DNA from: Allomuricauda sp.
Lineage (GTDB): Bacteria > Bacteroidota > Bacteroidia > Flavobacteriales > Flavobacteriaceae
NCBI GenBank assembly: GCA_028284725.1
Contig: JANQRD010000232.1
Location: 1-50,635 of the forward strand
Direction of reading: 5' to 3'
DNA length: 50,635 bases
Part shown: in pieces, positions 9,022-17,243 of the stretch
Numbering within the stretch: position 1 is the first letter of the stretch
Layout: each line of letters opens with the position of its first letter
Translations under genes and position numbers: made by a program
Notes under the pieces: model-generated
Database searches by the model: none
What the model saw: the letters and a program-made list of their open reading frames with translations, nothing else
Told to the model about the DNA's origin: nothing

Positions 9022-12000
9022 TTAAATTTTTACATTCACACCAATAGTATAGACGGCCGGTATAGGATACGTTTCGTTGTCAACACCATTGGGTACTTCA
9101 GGATTAAATCCATTGTAGTCAAATAAAGTAATAGGCTTTTCAGCAGTAGCGTAAACCCTTATCTGGGGCACATTGTTAAGCTCCCCATTTTTATTTATGG
9201 TATAACCAAGTGTTATATTCTGAATTCTTATAAAATCCCCATCTTCTATGAACCAGGTGTTCAACCGTTGGTTCCACGATTTACGGATACCCGCCGAAGA
9301 GGGATAACTGTTGGTACTTCCTTCCCCATTCCATCGGTTCACGGCAAAGTCGCGATCCCAGTTAGAGTCATTGAAAAAGATGACCTCTCCCCGTTTTCGA
9401 TTGAGGATGGAATTGCCGCCTTGACCCACTGCACTAGCAGAAAAATCCCAGGCTTTATAGTTTATACCGATGTTGAATCCAAAGGTATAAGAGGGTAAAA
9501 ACGACCCTAGGACCGTGCGGTCGTCATCAGTAATGTCGCCATCTCCGTTGATATCGCGATAGATAAAATCACCCGGAGCCAAACCATTGGCAACGGCCAC
9601 CGGGTCTGCCTGTATTTGTGCATCGTTTTGGTACACCCCGATAACCTCACGGCCATAAAATGCGAATATGGATTCCCCAACAATGGAGCGCTGTCTAAAT
9701 TCCGCAGTACCTGCGTCCAAAAATTCGGCATCGCCCAGACTCAACACTTCGTTATCCAGGGTGCCCAGATTACCACCTATAGTATAGCTGAAATCATCCG
9801 AAACCCTTTTGCTCCAGTTTAAGGCAAGTTCAAATCCTTTATTTCTGATTTCCCCTATATTCTGTCGGGTAACACCGGGAATCAGCGGGCGCTCAACCGG
9901 AATTACGGCATCTTTGGTATCACGTATGTAATAGTCGGCTTCCAAGGAGAGGTTGTTATTGAATAAATTGGCAGAGATACCAAAGTTAATTTCCTCAGTG
10001 ACCTCCCATTTCAGAGCAGTAAAGTCACTACTGGTGTTTAATCCGCTAAAAAAGACATCGCCCAAGGCGGTAGTCACCACTTCCGAAGTAATCGATCCTT
10101 CACTGGATGGCACACGATCATTACCCAACTCACCCCAACTTCCACGGAGTTTGAGGAAATTCACCACATTATTGTCTGGAAAGAAAGATTCGCTGGAAAC
10201 GACCCAACCTGCTCCCACGGTTGGAAAATAGCCCCATTTTTCTTGATATTTATTAGTGCCATCCGCCCTGAATGTACCATACAGTAAATAGCGGTTATCA
10301 AAATTATAGGATACCCTACTAAAATAGGAAAGCCCAAATTCCCGCGCTCCCCCATCGGTGGTAACCCTTTCCCCATTCTCTTCTTCCACGATAGTCTCTG
10401 CCAATTCAATAAAGTAGGCTTCAGGCCCCGTTAATGGGAAATTTAATCCCTTAACTTGAATCAAATCCAAAGCTTCATCCCTAAAGGAAACCCCTCCCAA
10501 AACAGTTAAATTGTGCTTGCCAAATGCTTCTGTATAGGTCAAGGTATTGTCCCATATCTGATTGGAGGTTGTGGTTTCCCTTTTTAAAAGGGATGCGTCT
10601 TCTCGCTGAAAGTTGTTGCCAATAAAGTAAGGAAGTCGTACCTCACGTCGATTTGTGTTCTGAAAATTATGATTATAAGCTGTCCTGAATTTTAGCTTTT
10701 CGGGAATGAAATCAATCTCAGCGTAAAAATTTGCCAGGATACTCCTTGTCTTTTCCCTGTTTTCGCTGAAATCCATAATCGGGAATGGATTTTGACTGCC
10801 TCGATAACCCAGATCCTGCGCATTGGCATAAGGGGTGGGAAAGACATTTGGATCTTCCGCAAGTATGGGATCTATCACCGGTAAAATGGGCACGGCAAAA
10901 TAGGCTCGTCTCCATGCCGAGTCCTCTGCATCAAACCTGGTAGAATTGCTCAATACCATATTGCCTCCAACTTTTAGCCAATCATTTACCTGAAAATCAA
11001 TCTTACTACGTAAGTTGAATCGTTCAAATTCATTTTTCATTTTCAGGATACCACCCTGCTCAAAATAGTTGGCCCCAATGGCGTAGGTAGCATTTTCACT
11101 GCCGCCAGTAATCCCAACATTATGATTTTGAATAATCGCCAATCGGGTCACCTCGTCGTACCAGTCTGTGTTTACATCGGGAACGTTGGGATTTACCCGA
11201 CTACGCCCATAACGCTGCATGGCATTTAAGATAAACTGCACGTCGGGATCTGAACCGGATTCCACCGCCAAGGTGGCAAATTGCTCCGCATTGGCCATTT
11301 GGAGAATATTTTGTGGTACCTGATAGCCCGTGTACCCATCGTAGGTGATTTGGGGTTTTTGGTTAAAACTCCCTGATTTGGTCTCTACCAAAACCACTCC
11401 ATTGGCGGCACGCACTCCATAAATAGCGGCAGCTGAAGCATCTTTCAATACGGTAATGGAAGCAATATCCGAAGGATTCAAAAATGCGATATCATTAAAG
11501 AAGGCACCATCAACTACAAATAAGGGTGCACTTGGATCTACCTCATCATTCAGGTTGGGGTCGTAGGACCCAACACCCCTAACCCGCACAGTAGGTGATT
11601 GTCCCGGACCACCATTATTTACAATCTGTAATCCCGCGACCCTTCCTTGCAATGCCTGCATGGCTTGACCCACCGGAGCTATATCCAATACTTCAGAATC
11701 TACTGTTGTAATAGCAGAAGTAAGGTCTTTTACCTTTAACTCCCCATAACCTACCACCACTACCTCGTCAAGGGTCTGCGTATCCTCTTGAAGTGAAACG
11801 TTTATGGTTGTTTGTCCGTTTATCAGTACTTCCTCTGGTTTGAAACCGATATAACTGAACACCAATGTACCATTACTTGGAACCGCGTCCAAACTATAAT
11901 TACCATCGAAATCGGTTTGGATTCCCGTTGTTGTACCTTTTAGGATAACATTGGCACCTGGCATGGGCTCCCCTTGGTCGTCGGTTACAGTTCCCGAAAC

Positions 12001-12081
12001 CGTTATTGTATTGTCTTGGGCCAAAACACCTATCTGAGCCAACAAAAACAAGATTAGCAATAATGAATGTTTTATTTTCAT
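9022..12081 (-). CDS. susC: SusC/RagA-family TonB-dependent transporter of the glucan PUL
   Basis: This 1019-residue protein has a signal peptide (MKIKHSLLLILFLLAQIGVLAQ), a carboxypeptidase-regulatory-like domain (about 26-105, GTVTDDQGEPMPGANVILKGTTTG), the TonB-box region (TLDEVVVVGYG), a plug domain (about 115-230, with VLKDASAAAIYGVRAANGVVLVETK) and an outer-membrane barrel ending YTIGVNVKI. It imports oligosaccharides in a TonB-driven way together with the SusD encoded next. It has no N-terminal STN domain, so it should not signal through FecR, unlike the SusC near 40 kb. Regulation more likely comes from the propeller/LuxR regulator encoded 234 bp upstream on the same strand. Substrate is inferred to be beta-1,2-gluco-oligosaccharide from the neighbouring GH144-like and GH3 genes. 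Confidence 0.95.
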   Translation of the reverse strand: MKIKHSLLLILFLLAQIGVLAQDNTITVSGTVTDDQGEPMPGANVILKGTTTGIQTDFDGNYSLDAVPSNGTLVFSYIGFKPEEVLINGQTTINVSLQEDTQTLDEVVVVGYGELKVKDLTSAITTVDSEVLDIAPVGQAMQALQGRVAGLQIVNNGGPGQSPTVRVRGVGSYDPNLNDEVDPSAPLFVVDGAFFNDIAFLNPSDIASITVLKDASAAAIYGVRAANGVVLVETKSGSFNQKPQITYDGYTGYQVPQNILQMANAEQFATLAVESGSDPDVQFILNAMQRYGRSRVNPNVPDVNTDWYDEVTRLAIIQNHNVGITGGSENATYAIGANYFEQGGILKMKNEFERFNLRSKIDFQVNDWLKVGGNMVLSNSTRFDAEDSAWRRAYFAVPILPVIDPILAEDPNVFPTPYANAQDLGYRGSQNPFPIMDFSENREKTRSILANFYAEIDFIPEKLKFRTAYNHNFQNTNRREVRLPYFIGNNFQREDASLLKRETTTSNQIWDNTLTYTEAFGKHNLTVLGGVSFRDEALDLIQVKGLNFPLTGPEAYFIELAETIVEEENGERVTTDGGAREFGLSYFSRVSYNFDNRYLLYGTFRADGTNKYQEKWGYFPTVGAGWVVSSESFFPDNNVVNFLKLRGSWGELGNDRVPSSEGSITSEVVTTALGDVFFSGLNTSSDFTALKWEVTEEINFGISANLFNNNLSLEADYYIRDTKDAVIPVERPLIPGVTRQNIGEIRNKGFELALNWSKRVSDDFSYTIGGNLGTLDNEVLSLGDAEFLDAGTAEFRQRSIVGESIFAFYGREVIGVYQNDAQIQADPVAVANGLAPGDFIYRDINGDGDITDDDRTVLGSFLPSYTFGFNIGINYKAWDFSASAVGQGGNSILNRKRGEVIFFNDSNWDRDFAVNRWNGEGSTNSYPSSAGIRKSWNQRLNTWFIEDGDFIRIQNITLGYTINKNGELNNVPQIRVYATAEKPITLFDYNGFNPEVPNGVDNETYPIPAVYTIGVNVKI

Positions 12082-12315
12082 GAATGTTCAAAAATTGAGT
12101 TAGAATATTACCAAATTAGCAAAGAGCTATGGTGTTTGGTGGATTTGACATTACATAACAATTACATCATAAAAAACCGCATTGAAAGGCCATATTTCAC
12201 AGGATTTGTGTGGTGGCGTGTCAAATTTTTAAAAAAAACTTTAACACTGTGATGTATTAATGATGTAGCTCGGTAAACAGCAAAATTGTATCCGAAATCT
12301 GACAAACATCAAACC
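12082..12315. promoter_or_regulatory. Intergenic region upstream of the glucan-PUL susC
   Basis: This 234-bp AT-rich gap between the regulator stop and the susC start should hold the PUL promoter. I found no exact minus-strand TAnnTTTG box in it. It contains TGATGTATTAATGATGTAG at 12250-12268, with two TGATGTA copies bracketing TATTAATG. Very similar words occur upstream of the regulator gene (see separate entries). No convincing hairpin was seen. Confidence 0.4.
12250..12268. promoter_or_regulatory. Candidate regulator-binding site upstream of susC
   Basis: The site reads TGATGTATTAATGATGTAG. Its 10-mer TGTATTAATG recurs as the reverse complement (CATTAATACA) at 15111-15120, and a rearranged version, TGATGTAGTATTAATGTAG, lies at 15188-15206. 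Both of those are upstream of the PUL regulator gene. Shared words upstream of a regulator and its likely target suggest a common operator. The region is AT-rich, so chance similarity cannot be excluded. Confidence 0.35.
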
Positions 12316-15087
12316 CTAAAAGGTGATCAGAAAGTTTGAGAGGTTTTCAGATCCATCCAAACTTAACTTTTTCCGCAACCTGTAACGATGTATCTCAACC
12401 CCTCGAATGGAAATTGCCATTAAAGGTGCTATTTCCTTAGTTGATAGGTTCATTTTTAAATAGGCACACAATTTCAAGTCCTTTGGCGTTAGCGATGGAT
12501 AAGATTTTAGGAGTCTTTCAAAAAAATCTTCGTGTAGCTCTTTAAAATTCATTTCAAAACGCTTCCAATCCTCAGTATCCTTTATGGAACTGTTCAGTTT
12601 CCGCATAAAAGATCGATAACGTTGCGAATTGGAGAACTTGTCCTTGTTCATGAGAAGTAGATTTTTCAACTCTAAAATGATTTCATTCTTCTTTGCAATA
12701 TTCAAGGTCGTGTTGGCCAACTCGTTTTGCTTTAATTTGATTTCCCTGCCGAGTTTTTCCTTTTCCAGTTTGGCAAGTCGCTCCTGCTGTTCTTTTTCCA
12801 TCTGTTCCTCCAATTCCAATTGCCTTCTTTTCAATTTGATTCGATTGTATCGACGGACAAGAAGTACGGTCCCCACGGCCAACGCAACATATAGAAAGAT
12901 GCTTGCTTTTGACAGATACCAGGGAGGGGAGATTTCAAACCTGATTGTTTTTGGTTGGGATACTTTATTTCCCAAACCAACTGTTGAAATTTCAAAGGAA
13001 TAATCGCCATGTGGCAAGTTTTGAAACGTAATAAATCCCGATTCCGCAAACTCTGAATATTCTTTCGGACCCTGCAGTTCATAATGGTACCGGGAATTGA
13101 TCAATTTGGGAGAAGCTACTGAAATTGTAATGTCACGGGAATGCTTATACGGTATTTGCAAAACCTCACCGGCAAGCAGGGAGTGTGTATTTTTTTCATC
13201 TTTCAAAACATTCAGTTGTGGTGCGGGCAAGTCCAGTTCCTCCGATTGTCTAAGCAGGTCCGATGTGTTGATTCTTGCAAACCCATCACTCAATGAAACC
13301 AATACCGTGGAATCACTGGTCTTGACGATACGTTGCGAATCCGGTATCAGCCGCTCCCGTATAGGTGTATCGGTAACCAACAAGCTGTCCATTTTCAAAT
13401 CTGTATAAATGAGCTCTTTTTTCCCTACACCATTTACGAACCAAAAGTGATTGTCGTCGTAAAACAAGAGTTCATTGCCGGTGTACCTATTGAATTCATC
13501 AAAGCTGATGATACGGTCGGTAATGGGGTCGTACTTAAACCATTCACCCTCACTGTAAAAAGCAATCTGATTTTTTATGTTGTATATCCGAACGTTGTAC
13601 TTACTGGGTACTTTGCTTCCGTTGAACTGCTGTATTCGCTGTACTTTATGGTACGTATCGCCAAAATGTACCCTAAAGTATCCCTTGTAGGGGTGTATAG
13701 CCCATAATATTTTTGGGGTTTCGAAGCAAATTTGCTTCACCGGGAAATCGATTCCATCGATTCTCGAAACGGACCACGCGCCATTTGTGTTTTTTTCAAA
13801 AAGAGCCAGGCCAATATAGGTGCCCTGGATGTATGCGGCACTTTGTTCGGGAATCTTTTTGATTTGGTATCCCCCTGAAAGTGAAGAGACCAAATTGAAA
13901 GTACCGTCCTCTATTTTGTAGGTCCCCGTATTGTGGCCCACAAGCAAATCGCCTTCAAACTCCTCCAAATCCCATACATGACCCTGGGAACCATCTATAA
14001 AATTCAACTTATCATCCTCAAAACAGAAAACACCAGTATTACTGCCCAGATACAGCTTTTCGTTAAACTGGGCCAAATCATAGACTGTTCCCAAAACACC
14101 CGAAAAATCGGTGTAATAGGCAATGGGATTATTCAATTTTACCCTGGCCAACCCATTATCAAGACCCAACCACAGCTGATCCTGATATTGAAGCATAGAA
14201 AGAACCGTATTGTTTTGGAGCCCGGAGGCCCTGTTGAATACTTGTGCATTTTCCGACGCTGTATCGAATAGATACATCCCATTTTTAATGGTGCCAAAAG
14301 CAATTTTGCCATTCCCCAGATCCAACATTTTATTAAGTTGGTGGGCCTTTAGGTCATCATTAATTTTTGCAGTCCAGGGTTCAATGGTTTTGCCATTAAA
14401 AAAATAGCAGCCATTCAGCTTGGTACCAACCAGAAGACCGTCGTCCAATAAAATCATGTCAGTAACATTCTTGTCGGACAACTGTTCCTGACCTTCAAGA
14501 GGAATGAGCTCGTCATCCGCTAGTTCAAAAAGTCCCATGTCCCCTGCCGCTACAATGATTCTTTTGTTGTACCGGATAAAGTCAGATATAATCTGTGGAG
14601 GATGCACCACCTTGATTTTCCCATTCCTGAAGATATAGATCGATGCGAACGAACGGAATAAAATGGCATCATCCAGAGGTAATATTTCCCATAATTCCTC
14701 ACTGGTGAACGAATACTCGTTGATAAGATGTGTCAACGAGTTATAGTGGAGCTTTCCTATTTTATCTTTCTTCCAATAACCTAATTCTTCATATGAACCC
14801 GTGTAGATACTATCACCAACGGTTGCCACCGACCTAATGATGGTATTGTCCGGCAGCTTGTTAAGAATCCATTCCTCACCATTGTAATGCAGTAATCCCT
14901 TATTGTTCGCCACAAAAAGTTCCCCATCATTGTTCACGGCCAAGCCCCAATTTTTACTGCCGCCTCCATACTCCGACAACTTGTAGTTGTATACGGGTGG
15001 TAATATGTTTTGAGCAAAGGCAAAGAAGGGTAAAAGAAAGAACAGTATTCTTACTTTGAACCTAAAAGAAATTGGTATTGCATGCAT
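12316..15087 (-). CDS. Membrane sensor-regulator: beta-propeller, Y_Y_Y domain, LuxR-type HTH
   Basis: The ORF track starts at 15186, but I place the start at the ATG at 15087. That gives MHAIPISFRFKVRILFFLLPFFAFAQ, a proper signal peptide, whereas the extra 33 residues look like translated leader and contain a candidate operator. The resulting 923-residue protein has periplasmic two-component-regulator propeller repeats (such as GLAVNNDGELFVANNKGLLHYNGEEW), a Y_Y_Y/Ig-like domain (YHYELQGPKEYSEFAESGFITFQNLPHGDYSFEI), one membrane helix at about 720-745 (IFLYVALAVGTVLLV), a long coiled coil and a C-terminal HTH (SLTPKDLKLCAYLKMNLSTKEIAPLMAISIRGVEIHRYRLRKKL). There is no histidine-kinase or receiver domain, so it is not a classical hybrid two-component system. 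It probably senses an oligosaccharide in the periplasm and activates the susC operon just downstream. Confidence 0.85.
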   Translation of the reverse strand: MHAIPISFRFKVRILFFLLPFFAFAQNILPPVYNYKLSEYGGGSKNWGLAVNNDGELFVANNKGLLHYNGEEWILNKLPDNTIIRSVATVGDSIYTGSYEELGYWKKDKIGKLHYNSLTHLINEYSFTSEELWEILPLDDAILFRSFASIYIFRNGKIKVVHPPQIISDFIRYNKRIIVAAGDMGLFELADDELIPLEGQEQLSDKNVTDMILLDDGLLVGTKLNGCYFFNGKTIEPWTAKINDDLKAHQLNKMLDLGNGKIAFGTIKNGMYLFDTASENAQVFNRASGLQNNTVLSMLQYQDQLWLGLDNGLARVKLNNPIAYYTDFSGVLGTVYDLAQFNEKLYLGSNTGVFCFEDDKLNFIDGSQGHVWDLEEFEGDLLVGHNTGTYKIEDGTFNLVSSLSGGYQIKKIPEQSAAYIQGTYIGLALFEKNTNGAWSVSRIDGIDFPVKQICFETPKILWAIHPYKGYFRVHFGDTYHKVQRIQQFNGSKVPSKYNVRIYNIKNQIAFYSEGEWFKYDPITDRIISFDEFNRYTGNELLFYDDNHFWFVNGVGKKELIYTDLKMDSLLVTDTPIRERLIPDSQRIVKTSDSTVLVSLSDGFARINTSDLLRQSEELDLPAPQLNVLKDEKNTHSLLAGEVLQIPYKHSRDITISVASPKLINSRYHYELQGPKEYSEFAESGFITFQNLPHGDYSFEISTVGLGNKVSQPKTIRFEISPPWYLSKASIFLYVALAVGTVLLVRRYNRIKLKRRQLELEEQMEKEQQERLAKLEKEKLGREIKLKQNELANTTLNIAKKNEIILELKNLLLMNKDKFSNSQRYRSFMRKLNSSIKDTEDWKRFEMNFKELHEDFFERLLKSYPSLTPKDLKLCAYLKMNLSTKEIAPLMAISIRGVEIHRYRLRKKLSLDGSENLSNFLITF

Positions 15088-15110
15088 ACAAAAGTTGAGG
15101 TTAAAATCAA

Positions 15111-15120
15111 CATTAATACA
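15111..15120. promoter_or_regulatory. TGTATTAATG word (reverse complement) in the regulator leader
   Basis: CATTAATACA, whose reverse complement is TGTATTAATG, is identical to the core of the candidate site upstream of susC at 12253-12262. It lies 23 bp upstream of the chosen regulator start at 15087. This supports treating the region as leader DNA rather than coding sequence and hints at autoregulation. The evidence is sequence identity over 10 bp only. Confidence 0.3.
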
Positions 15121-15187
15121 TGAATATACAAAACATACATTTTGGCAAAAAGGGTTCGAAAAGCCGAAAACTATAAACTCGGCCACT

Positions 15188-15206
15188 TGATGTAGTATTA
15201 ATGTAG
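15188..15206. promoter_or_regulatory. Candidate regulator-binding site upstream of the propeller/LuxR regulator
   Basis: The site reads TGATGTAGTATTAATGTAG. It shares TGATGTA, TATTAATG and a terminal TGTAG with the site upstream of susC at 12250-12268. It lies about 100 bp before the regulator start at 15087. This fits an autoregulatory operator, inferred from word sharing only. Confidence 0.3.
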
Positions 15207-15283
15207 TTTTTTTTAGCGGTGACCTCCCTTCTTACTTTTAGAAGACTTGTAGTGCCCACGTATTATGTCTGTGCCAAAAAAGA

Positions 15284-15314
15284 TTTGATATAATTGATAT
15301 ATCAATTATATTTG
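15284..15314 (+). promoter_or_regulatory. Bacteroidota-type promoter of the marR operon
   Basis: A TTTG at 15284-15287 (-33 element) and TATATTTG at 15307-15314 (matching the -7 consensus TAnnTTTG) are separated by 19 bp, the expected Bacteroidota spacing. The -7 box ends only 5 bp before the ATG at 15320, so transcription would start at or very near the start codon and the mRNA would be leaderless or nearly so. A 24-bp palindrome overlaps both the spacer and the -7 box. Confidence 0.7.
15288..15311. promoter_or_regulatory. 24-bp perfect palindrome, probable MarR operator
   Basis: ATATAATTGATATATCAATTATAT is a perfect inverted repeat centred between 15299 and 15300. It fills the spacer between the -33 and -7 elements and covers the first half of the -7 box. 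MarR dimers bind palindromes of this type and usually repress their own promoter, and the marR gene starts 8 bp further on. Autorepression by steric blocking of the sigma factor is the natural reading. Confidence 0.7.
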
Positions 15315-15319
15315 TATCA

Positions 15320-15790
15320 ATGATAAAGACCATCCCAACATCCCGATTGGAACATGTGCCCTTTTATATCTTGGAAAAGGCCATCAAATCCTACCGTCAG
15401 TTTGCACAGCGCAATCTCAAGGAAGTCAATAAGGATATCACTATCGACCAGTGGTTGATCTTGAAGACCATATACGATAACCCTAATAGCAGCCAACGTG
15501 AAATAGCGGAGAATGTTTTTAAGGACGTAGCCTCGGTTACCCGTATGATTGAACTATTGGTGACCAAAGGGTTTTTAGCAAGGTCATTACATACCGAAGA
15601 TAGACGGAGATTCGGCCTAGAGCTGACTTCGAAGGGCAGGAAGGTACAGGAAGACCTAATGCCAGTAATCCTGCAGAACAGAAATATCGCCCTTGATGGA
15701 TTGAGCGCAAAAGAAATAGAGACCTTAAAGAAGCTCTTGCATAAAATCATCAATAATTGCACAAAAGTAAAACATCAAAAAGCGAAATAA
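15320..15790 (+). CDS. MarR-family transcriptional regulator
   Basis: This 156-residue winged-helix regulator has the usual MarR length. The HTH is at about 55-80 (SSQREIAENVFKDVASVTRMIELLVTKGFL), followed by the wing (HTEDRRRFGLELTSKGRKV) and a C-terminal dimerisation helix. It starts a rightward operon with an S41 peptidase (2-bp gap) and an HExxH lipoprotein. The 24-bp palindrome over its promoter suggests autoregulation, probably relieved by a small ligand I cannot name. It is divergent from the propeller/LuxR regulator. The start at 15320 fits the promoter position and a leaderless transcript. The family call is firm; target genes beyond the operon are unknown. Confidence 0.92.
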   Translation: MIKTIPTSRLEHVPFYILEKAIKSYRQFAQRNLKEVNKDITIDQWLILKTIYDNPNSSQREIAENVFKDVASVTRMIELLVTKGFLARSLHTEDRRRFGLELTSKGRKVQEDLMPVILQNRNIALDGLSAKEIETLKKLLHKIINNCTKVKHQKAK

Positions 15791-15792
15791 TC

Positions 15793-17124
15793 ATGAGAAA
15801 AATCTCAATGCTACTCCTAGCATTTATGTACGGGATGTTCCAACCTTCCCTTGCACAAACAACTGTTGAGAAGCTTACCGGAAAAGAACAAAGGGAAGTT
15901 ATTGACTCCATTACCACGATTCTTGAGGCCAATTATATCTTCCCTGAGGTAGCTTCAAAAATGAACACCCTTCTACAGGATAAACTTAAACAGGGAGCGT
16001 ACAAAAAAATCAGTGATCCAAGCGAATTTGCCCAACTCTTGACGACTGATCTTCAATCCATCAGCAAAGACAAGCATCTACGGGTACGTTTTGATCCCGA
16101 TGGTATTGCTCAAAGAAGAAACGCATCCCTCTCGGCCTCGGACAGTATCGCTTTTGCGGAAAGACAATTGATCAGAAGGAGAGCTGGTAACTACGGCTTT
16201 AAAGAAATCCGTATTCTGGATGGCAACATAGGTTACCTCAACCTAACCGGGTTTTCTTCTGTGGATGAGGAAGCGGGCGCTACCGCCCAGGCAGCGATGA
16301 ATTTCTTAAGCAATACCGACGCCTTAATCATCGACCTTCGTCAAAATGGCGGTGGAAACCCGTCCATGATACAATTGATCACCAGTTATCTCTATGGTCC
16401 CGAACCAATACATTTAAACAGCTTTTACAATAGACCTGAGGACTCCCATTCACAAACATGGACCCTCCCCTATGTTCCCGGGAAACGCAGACCGGATGTA
16501 GACGTTTATGTATTGACCAGTGCGAATACTTTTTCGGCCGCTGAGGAATTCAGTTATAACCTCCGTAATCTGGAACGTGCCACTTTAATAGGTGAAACTA
16601 CCGGGGGTGGCGCACATCCTGGAGGTACACAAATTGCCACGGACAGGTTTACGGTTTGGGTTCCCACTGGTCGGGCCATAAACCCAATTACAGAGACCAA
16701 TTGGGAAGGTGTGGGGGTCGAGCCTCATATCAAGGTGTCTGCCAAAGAGGCCTTGAAAGTGGCAAAGATCACAGCTTTGGAAACGATTTTGAAACGCTCC
16801 GATATCGAAAAAAACTTTCATCTGCAATGGGCACTGGACGGTTATAAAGCGGAAAAAGATGCCGTAGTAATCGATACAGCTACACTGAAGTCATATACTG
16901 GAGATTTCGGCCCAAGAAAGATCCGTTTTAAAGAAGGTATGCTTTATTATCAAAGGGAAGGCAATCCAGAACACGAACTCATACCCATGAGTAGAGATAT
17001 GTTCAGAATCGCTGAGATACCTTACTTCAGACTTCAAATACTCAAGGAGCAAGGGAAAGCGGTTGGACTTCAAGGTTTATACAGCAACGGCAGAACAGAT
17101 AAAAACATGAGGTCCGAAAATTAG
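15793..17124 (+). CDS. Exported S41-family serine peptidase (TSPc domain)
   Basis: The ORF track starts at 15757, but the ATG at 15793, 2 bp after the marR stop, gives a proper signal peptide (MRKISMLLLAFMYGMFQPSLAQ) and a 443-residue protein. A helical N-terminal domain (EVIDSITTILEANYIFPE...) resembles those found in retinoid-binding-protein-like S41 members. The catalytic tail-specific-protease domain follows, with IGYLNLTGFSS, ALIIDLRQNGGGNP and TSANTFSAAEEF; the nucleophile is likely the Ser of FSAAEE near residue 248. GETTGGGAHPGG is another family landmark. I see no clear PDZ domain. The last roughly 100 residues form an extra domain (YTGDFGPRKIRFKEGMLYY) seen in several Bacteroidota S41 proteins. 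It probably hydrolyses peptides in the periplasm under MarR control; the substrate is unknown. Confidence 0.88.
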   Translation: MRKISMLLLAFMYGMFQPSLAQTTVEKLTGKEQREVIDSITTILEANYIFPEVASKMNTLLQDKLKQGAYKKISDPSEFAQLLTTDLQSISKDKHLRVRFDPDGIAQRRNASLSASDSIAFAERQLIRRRAGNYGFKEIRILDGNIGYLNLTGFSSVDEEAGATAQAAMNFLSNTDALIIDLRQNGGGNPSMIQLITSYLYGPEPIHLNSFYNRPEDSHSQTWTLPYVPGKRRPDVDVYVLTSANTFSAAEEFSYNLRNLERATLIGETTGGGAHPGGTQIATDRFTVWVPTGRAINPITETNWEGVGVEPHIKVSAKEALKVAKITALETILKRSDIEKNFHLQWALDGYKAEKDAVVIDTATLKSYTGDFGPRKIRFKEGMLYYQREGNPEHELIPMSRDMFRIAEIPYFRLQILKEQGKAVGLQGLYSNGRTDKNMRSEN

Positions 17125-17243
17125 TGCCAAACCAGCCAACGCTGTCCCTTGCAGTACGGATGAAGGGGTTTAACCACGCGCATCAAACAGTTAAGAGGTG
17201 TAACAAAAGTTTTCTTGGAATCTCTCTAAGAAAACAACCAATT

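Noticed and set aside
12316-15087. Reading the regulator as a hybrid two-component histidine kinase
   Set aside because: After the membrane helix there is only a coiled coil and an HTH; no HisKA, HATPase or receiver motifs are present.
17210-17234. TTTTCTT/AAGAAAA inverted repeat between the S41 and HExxH genes
   Set aside because: The stem is only 7 bp of A/T-rich pairs with an 11-base loop and no T-run after it, so it is too weak to call a terminator.
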